From an uncultured Treponema sp. (GTDB lineage Bacteria > Spirochaetota > Spirochaetia > Treponematales > Treponemataceae): a stretch of DNA of 9,320 nt. Position numbers and translations under genes: made by a program. The stretch spans positions 1-9,320 of the forward strand of contig CALDIB010000068.1 in the NCBI GenBank assembly GCA_937902125.1. The letters are read 5' to 3'. Under the pieces are notes generated by a model. It saw nothing but the letters and a program-made list of their open reading frames with translations. It made no database searches and was not told the DNA's origin. Every line of letters starts with the position of its first letter. The first letter of the stretch is position 1. Below, in pieces: positions 6,016 to 9,320 of this stretch.

Positions 6016-6582
6016 CTACGCCCTCTCCACAAAGCCCCGTTTTTCCAGCTCCAGCAAAATATTTTGAACTATCTCTTCAGGAACGTTCACCGCGGTGTCA
6101 ATGACCAAGTCGGCCACGCCCTTGTAGTCGTCGTTGTCAATGCCGTAAAGAGCCTTGTATCTCTTTGTGTCCTCGCCGTCCCGCATTTTTGTAAAGGCCG
6201 TAATTTGGGCCAAGTCGCCGCCTTCCCTGTTCAAGATTCTCTTGGCCCTAAGCTCGTCGCTTGCCAACAAGTAAATTTTCACGTCGGCTTCCTTTAGCAT
6301 CCAAATGGCAAGGCGGCTTCCCAAAACGCAGGACTCTTTTTTTGCAAGCTCCACTTGCCTTGTGTCCACGGCCTTGTCGTAGCCGTCGTCGGTCTTTGCC
6401 GCCTCAATCACTTGCGCCAGCGTCATTCCCCTTTCTTGGGCCAGCTGCCTAAAGGTGAAGTTTATTAATTTTATTCCCAGGGTCTTGGCCAAAAGGCCGC
6501 TTACCGTAGTGTTTCCGCAGCCGCTTTTACCGCTGACCGCGACCCGAAGCTCTTTGTTGTCCTTAATTTTCCATGCGTCCAT
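6016..6582 (-). CDS. Cytidylate kinase-like P-loop protein
   Basis: A 188-residue nucleoside-monophosphate-kinase-like protein, by family expected to phosphorylate CMP or dCMP with ATP in the cytoplasm. The phosphate-binding loop is at 18-25, GKSGCGNT, where the usual Walker lysine (GKT/S) is replaced by asparagine N24. The middle has VLGSRLAIWML and a lid-like segment RAKRILNREGGD, as in cytidylate kinases, but it is shorter than the ~220-residue bacterial Cmk and nearer in size to the archaeal-type or 'cytidylate kinase family' proteins. The start at ATG 6582 has a strong GGAGG (6592-6588) with 5-nt spacing; a TTG at 6594 overlaps that ribosome binding site and is rejected. It has its own promoter and leads the operon with the PAP2 gene. 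True substrate is uncertain. Confidence 0.8.
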   Translation of the reverse strand: MDAWKIKDNKELRVAVSGKSGCGNTTVSGLLAKTLGIKLINFTFRQLAQERGMTLAQVIEAAKTDDGYDKAVDTRQVELAKKESCVLGSRLAIWMLKEADVKIYLLASDELRAKRILNREGGDLAQITAFTKMRDGEDTKRYKALYGIDNDDYKGVADLVIDTAVNVPEEIVQNILLELEKRGFVERA

Positions 6583-6596
6583 ATTTTCCTCCAAAC

Positions 6597-6626
6597 TTTA
6601 TCGCGCCGCAAAAGGAAAAAAGTCAA
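6597..6626 (-). promoter_or_regulatory. Promoter of the CMP-kinase-like/PAP2 operon
   Basis: On the minus strand, a -35 TTGACT (6626-6621), an 18-bp spacer and a -10 GATAAA (6602-6597). GCGC (6606-6603) abuts the -10. The predicted start at about 6590 lies within the GGAGG ribosome binding site, so the leader is very short. Confidence 0.6.
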
Positions 6627-6661
6627 GGCCTTGAACGAAGCACGACAAACCATTCAGCGTT

Positions 6662-6702
6662 CGAGTTTCGCTTGCGAAACTCGTTAAGGCGGCGAAGCCG
6701 CC
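6662..6702. repeat. Twin hairpin element between yicC and the CMP-kinase-like operon
   Basis: Two adjacent inverted repeats: CGAGTTTCGC/GCGAAACTCG, a perfect 10-bp stem with a 2-nt centre (6662-6683), and GGCGGC/GCCGCC, a 6-bp stem with a 3-nt loop (6688-6702). The element starts 3 bp after the yicC stop. Neither stem is followed by a T run on either strand, so it is not a classical terminator. It could protect the murC-yicC mRNA 3' end or be a REP-like dispersed element. Confidence 0.65.
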
Positions 6703-6705
6703 GAC

Positions 6706-7587
6706 TTACTCCACGTTCTTGGCCTGCTCCCTAATGTTTTCCAGCGCGTCCTTGGCGTCAATCACTTTTTGACCAACTTCAACAAATTGGTTTTTGCTTC
6801 CAATCGTGTTGATTTCCCGGCCCGCTTCTTGGCAAATAAAGTCAAGGCGCTTTCCGGGAGCCGGGCTTTCCTCCATTTCCTTTCGCATGGCGGACAAGTG
6901 GCTTTTTAGGCGGACAATTTCTTCGTTGATTGTGTATTTGACCATCATGGCGGCCACTTCCGCCATAACCCGATTTTGGTCAACCTTGTCGCCAAGCAAT
7001 TCCTCAAAGCGGCCTAAAATCTGCTCGCGGAACTTTCCTTCCATTTGCGGCTGCCATTTTGCAAAGAAATCGGCGCATTCGTCCAAGGCTGAAAGCTTTT
7101 TCAGCAAGTCGGCCTTTAGGTTTTGCCCCTCGCGCGCGCGGTCAGACAAAAAAGAGGCCAGCGCAGCGTCAAAGGTCGGCTGAATCTTTTTCCAATATTC
7201 TTCCGCGTCAATGTCCCGCGAAAGGCTCAAGACACCCTCTTGTCCTACGACGAGCGAAAGCGGAAGAGCGCCGCCGCCCGAAAAGTTCTCCCTTCCCAAA
7301 GAGTCGGCCACGCTTTTCAAGGCCTCAAAGTAAGCCTTGGCCGCGCCCAAGTCCGCCGTCACCTTTGGATGGGATTCCGTTTCCCTAACCCTAATGGCTA
7401 TGTCAACTTTTCCCCGTCCAATTTTTTCAGAAAGAATTTTTCTTATTCTTTGCTCAAGGGGATTTAGAAATTGCGGAAGGCTCACGCTCAAGTCCAAAAA
7501 ACGGTTGTTCACGCTCTTAATCTCAACGCTGATTTGGGCGCTTTCCGCAAGGCCTTCCTTAAAGGCGTATCCTGTCATGCTGTTCAT
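6706..7587 (-). CDS. yicC: YicC family endoribonuclease
   Basis: A 293-residue YicC/YloC family protein. The N-terminus MNSMTGYAF is the family hallmark, followed by EIKSVNNRFLDLSVSLP (about 22-38) and the RGKVDIAIRV region (about 58-67). The C-terminal DUF1732 part has EIVRLKSHL, GKRLDFICQEAGREINTIGSK, and ends in the typical NIREQAKNVE. E. coli YicC and B. subtilis YloC have been described as endoribonucleases; the physiological RNA targets here are unknown. The start overlaps the murC stop by 4 bp (ATGA), with GGGAG 7 nt upstream inside murC, so translation is coupled. The twin hairpin follows directly after the stop. Length is normal and no defect is visible. Confidence 0.93.
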   Translation of the reverse strand: MNSMTGYAFKEGLAESAQISVEIKSVNNRFLDLSVSLPQFLNPLEQRIRKILSEKIGRGKVDIAIRVRETESHPKVTADLGAAKAYFEALKSVADSLGRENFSGGGALPLSLVVGQEGVLSLSRDIDAEEYWKKIQPTFDAALASFLSDRAREGQNLKADLLKKLSALDECADFFAKWQPQMEGKFREQILGRFEELLGDKVDQNRVMAEVAAMMVKYTINEEIVRLKSHLSAMRKEMEESPAPGKRLDFICQEAGREINTIGSKNQFVEVGQKVIDAKDALENIREQAKNVE

Positions 7588-9116
7588 TTTTCGTCTCCCA
7601 AAAATCCGGCGTCCATAATTTTTTTGGCCACCTTCCAGTTGTCGCCGGCGCCCATGGTGACGAACAAGTATCCGCCGGGAAATTCTTTTTCAGCTTTTTT
7701 TGAAAGAATCTCCCTTCCCAGCAAAGCGGCCTCGTCAAACTCGGCGGCGTAGCGAACGTCGCCGTGAACCTTGGCCGCCTCGTCCGCCAAACTCTTTCCT
7801 GTTATGGAAAAATCGGCGGGGTTTTCGCGCGCGCTGGAATAAATTTTATTCAGAATCACCGTGTCCGCCGCCCCAAAGGACTGAGCGAACTCTTTTAGCA
7901 AAGCCTGAGTTCTTGAATAAGTGTGGCTCATAAAGTCAACGACGATTTTCTTTCCGCTGTAAAAATTCCTAAAGCCTTCAAGGGTAGTCTTTACCGCGGT
8001 GGGATGGTGGCCGTAGTCGTCCACAAAAACTATGTCGTCGCCAAAAGAATTTTTTGCTTGTCCAGTGACTTCGCTCCGCCTCTTTCCGCCGGAAAATTTT
8101 TCAAGTCCCGCCTTGATTTTTTCAACATAGTCTAAAGGATTTTTTCCCGCCGCAAGCAAAAGCTCCCAGCAAAGGGCCGATGCGCCCACGGCGTCCAAAA
8201 CTTCGTGCTTTCCAGGAACGCGCAAAAAGGCTTCGCCTAAAAGCGCCGTCGTAAAATTGTTCCTTTGCTCTTGGACGCTTCCGTATTCCAGGCGCCAGTC
8301 GCCCGCGGCCTTTGTTCCGTACCAAACGACTTTTATGTCGGGCCTCTTTTTTAGCGCGATTCCCGCGGTTTGAACTGCGCCTTCGTCGTCGGCGCAGCAA
8401 ACCAAAGATCCGCCTTGGGGCAACTTTAAAATGTAATCGACAAAGGCCGCCTGAATGTCGGCGAAGGTCGGATAAAAGTCTTGGTGGTCGCTTTCCACGC
8501 TGGTGAGCAAAATGATTTTTGGGCAAAAGGACATGAAGTGCCGCTGGTATTCGCAAGTTTCGGCCACAAAGAATTTTTGGGCGGCCTTTTCCGTCTTGCA
8601 TCCGCTCTCAGTCGCGGCTTCAAAATACGGCGAAGTGTAGACGCATTTTTTGCCAAAGGAATTTATCACGCTTCCGGCTAAAACTTGCGCGTTCAAGTCC
8701 AGTTCGCTTAAAATCGTTCCCGCAATTCCTGTGGTACTTGTCTTTCCGTGAACGCCGCAAACGCCGGCGCTAAAGGAGCGCTCGGAATAGGCGCCCAAGG
8801 CCTCTGTGTAAAGCGCGCAAGGAAGGCCAAGCCTTTGGGCGGCAATCAAGTCTGGATTTTGATCCAGCTTGTAGGCGCTTGAGTAGACCACCAAGTTTAT
8901 GTCTTTTGAAACATTGCTTTCTGAAAACGGAAGCGCCTTGATTTTTAGCGCCTCCAAAATGTCGTCGGTGTAAAAGCGCTCGGCCACGTCGCTTCCCGTG
9001 ATGACGGCGCCGTTCCGATGAAACACCTCGACAAGGGCGGCCATGCCGGTTCCCTTTATTCCAACAAAATGAACGCGATAGTTATGAAAGTCCTCTGGAA
9101 GCGATATTTTCCCCAT
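7584..9116 (-). CDS. murC: UDP-N-acetylmuramate--L-alanine ligase (MurC)
   Basis: Joins L-alanine to UDP-N-acetylmuramic acid with ATP, the first step in building the peptidoglycan stem peptide; cytoplasmic. The 510-residue protein has the three Mur ligase domains. The N-terminal UDP-binding domain has FVGIKGTGM (17-25) and ITGSD (39-43). The central ATPase has GVHGKTSTT (121-129) and TSVESDHQDFYP. The C-terminal domain has FVDDYGHHPTAVK, close to the family DDYAHHPTE, and a terminal GAGDNW. The middle motif reads FVAETCEYQRHF instead of the EADESDGSF usual in MurC, so this is a somewhat divergent member. Mpl, the recycling ligase, is the main alternative. The start at 9116 lies about where a leaderless transcript would begin from the promoter at 9123-9151. 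There is no Shine-Dalgarno sequence. It is first in an operon with yicC. Confidence 0.9.
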   Translation of the reverse strand: MGKISLPEDFHNYRVHFVGIKGTGMAALVEVFHRNGAVITGSDVAERFYTDDILEALKIKALPFSESNVSKDINLVVYSSAYKLDQNPDLIAAQRLGLPCALYTEALGAYSERSFSAGVCGVHGKTSTTGIAGTILSELDLNAQVLAGSVINSFGKKCVYTSPYFEAATESGCKTEKAAQKFFVAETCEYQRHFMSFCPKIILLTSVESDHQDFYPTFADIQAAFVDYILKLPQGGSLVCCADDEGAVQTAGIALKKRPDIKVVWYGTKAAGDWRLEYGSVQEQRNNFTTALLGEAFLRVPGKHEVLDAVGASALCWELLLAAGKNPLDYVEKIKAGLEKFSGGKRRSEVTGQAKNSFGDDIVFVDDYGHHPTAVKTTLEGFRNFYSGKKIVVDFMSHTYSRTQALLKEFAQSFGAADTVILNKIYSSARENPADFSITGKSLADEAAKVHGDVRYAAEFDEAALLGREILSKKAEKEFPGGYLFVTMGAGDNWKVAKKIMDAGFLGDEK

Positions 9117-9122
9117 AAATTT

Positions 9123-9151
9123 ATACTAGCGCTTTTAGGGTGAAGTTGCAA
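9123..9151 (-). promoter_or_regulatory. Promoter of murC-yicC
   Basis: On the minus strand, a -35 TTGCAA (9151-9146), a 17-bp spacer and a -10 TAGTAT (9128-9123). GCGC (9132-9129) abuts the -10. The predicted start falls at the ATG at 9116, giving a leaderless mRNA. The -35, the spacer and the TA of the -10 lie in the first copy of the tandem repeat; the rest of the -10 lies outside it. Confidence 0.65.
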
Positions 9152-9320
9152 GCGGAACGCGCTTTTGCTAACGGAAACATCCACCGCGCTCTCGCGAGCG
9201 CGACTGGCAATAGCGCTTTTAGGGTGAAGTTGCAAGCGGAACGCGCTTTTGCTAACGGAAACATCCACCGCGCTCTCGCGAGCGCGACTGGCAATAGCGC
9301 TTTTAGGGTGAAGTTGCAAG
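9127..9320. repeat. 84-bp tandem repeat upstream of murC (two full copies plus part)
   Basis: Copies at 9127-9210 and 9211-9294 are identical; a third begins at 9295 and is cut off by the window edge after 26 bases. Each unit contains four GCGC sites and a 7-bp hairpin CGCGCTC/GAGCGCG with loop TCGC (9185-9202 in copy 1). Each also has a weaker stem AAGCG/CGCTT. On the minus strand, full copies end in a promoter-like TTGCAA-17 bp-TATTGC arrangement, with GCGC before the last hexamer. The true copy number cannot be known from this window. Confidence 0.93.

Noticed and set aside
9056..9319. Minus-strand open frame encoding a 28-residue repeated peptide across the 84-bp repeats
   Set aside because: The unit length is divisible by three, so the frame stays open by arithmetic. 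It overlaps the murC promoter and start in another frame, and shows no protein family signal.

Overview
The window looks like a complete short contig from a draft, metagenome or single-cell assembly. Its first 36 bases are Illumina sequencing adapter, and its last ~194 bases run into an exact 84-bp tandem repeat that is cut off at the edge. The genes are bacterial housekeeping genes, lysine- and alanine-rich, of intermediate GC. A spirochaete of the Treponema group is my best guess, from the general look of MurC, YicC and the CMP-kinase-like protein, but this is inference and no rRNA marker is present.

Layout, left to right: adapter; a small three-helix membrane protein (+); a convergent CCA-adding tRNA nucleotidyltransferase (-); a short divergent spacer; a C5-cytosine DNA methyltransferase very close to M.HhaI (GCGC) overlapping a thiamine pyrophosphokinase (+); a frameshifted MATE transporter (-) whose 3' end overlaps the pyrophosphokinase; tRNA-Leu(CAG) (-) with its own promoter and terminator; a PAP2 phosphatase and a CMP-kinase-like gene (-, one operon); two hairpins; yicC and murC (-, overlapping by 4 bp); then the 84-bp repeats upstream of murC.

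Three things stand out. First, 35 bp upstream of the methyltransferase are a degraded copy (33/35 identical, same reading frame) of the 5' end of the pyrophosphokinase gene. The methyltransferase cassette therefore appears to have inserted into the start of that gene, duplicated part of it, and supplied a new start codon and ribosome binding site. Second, several predicted promoters carry GCGC, the predicted target of this methyltransferase, directly against the -10 hexamer. This includes the methyltransferase's own promoter and that of murC. Third, the genes directly behind these GCGC-TA promoters have almost no 5' leader and no Shine-Dalgarno sequence, while genes inside operons have good ones.

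Functionally the genes cover tRNA maturation (the CCA enzyme, plus a tRNA gene that lacks an encoded CCA), peptidoglycan synthesis (murC), RNA metabolism (yicC), nucleotide or cofactor metabolism (CMP-kinase-like, thiamine pyrophosphokinase), lipid phosphate metabolism (PAP2), export (MATE) and DNA methylation. I see no restriction endonuclease, transposase, CRISPR array or phage gene.
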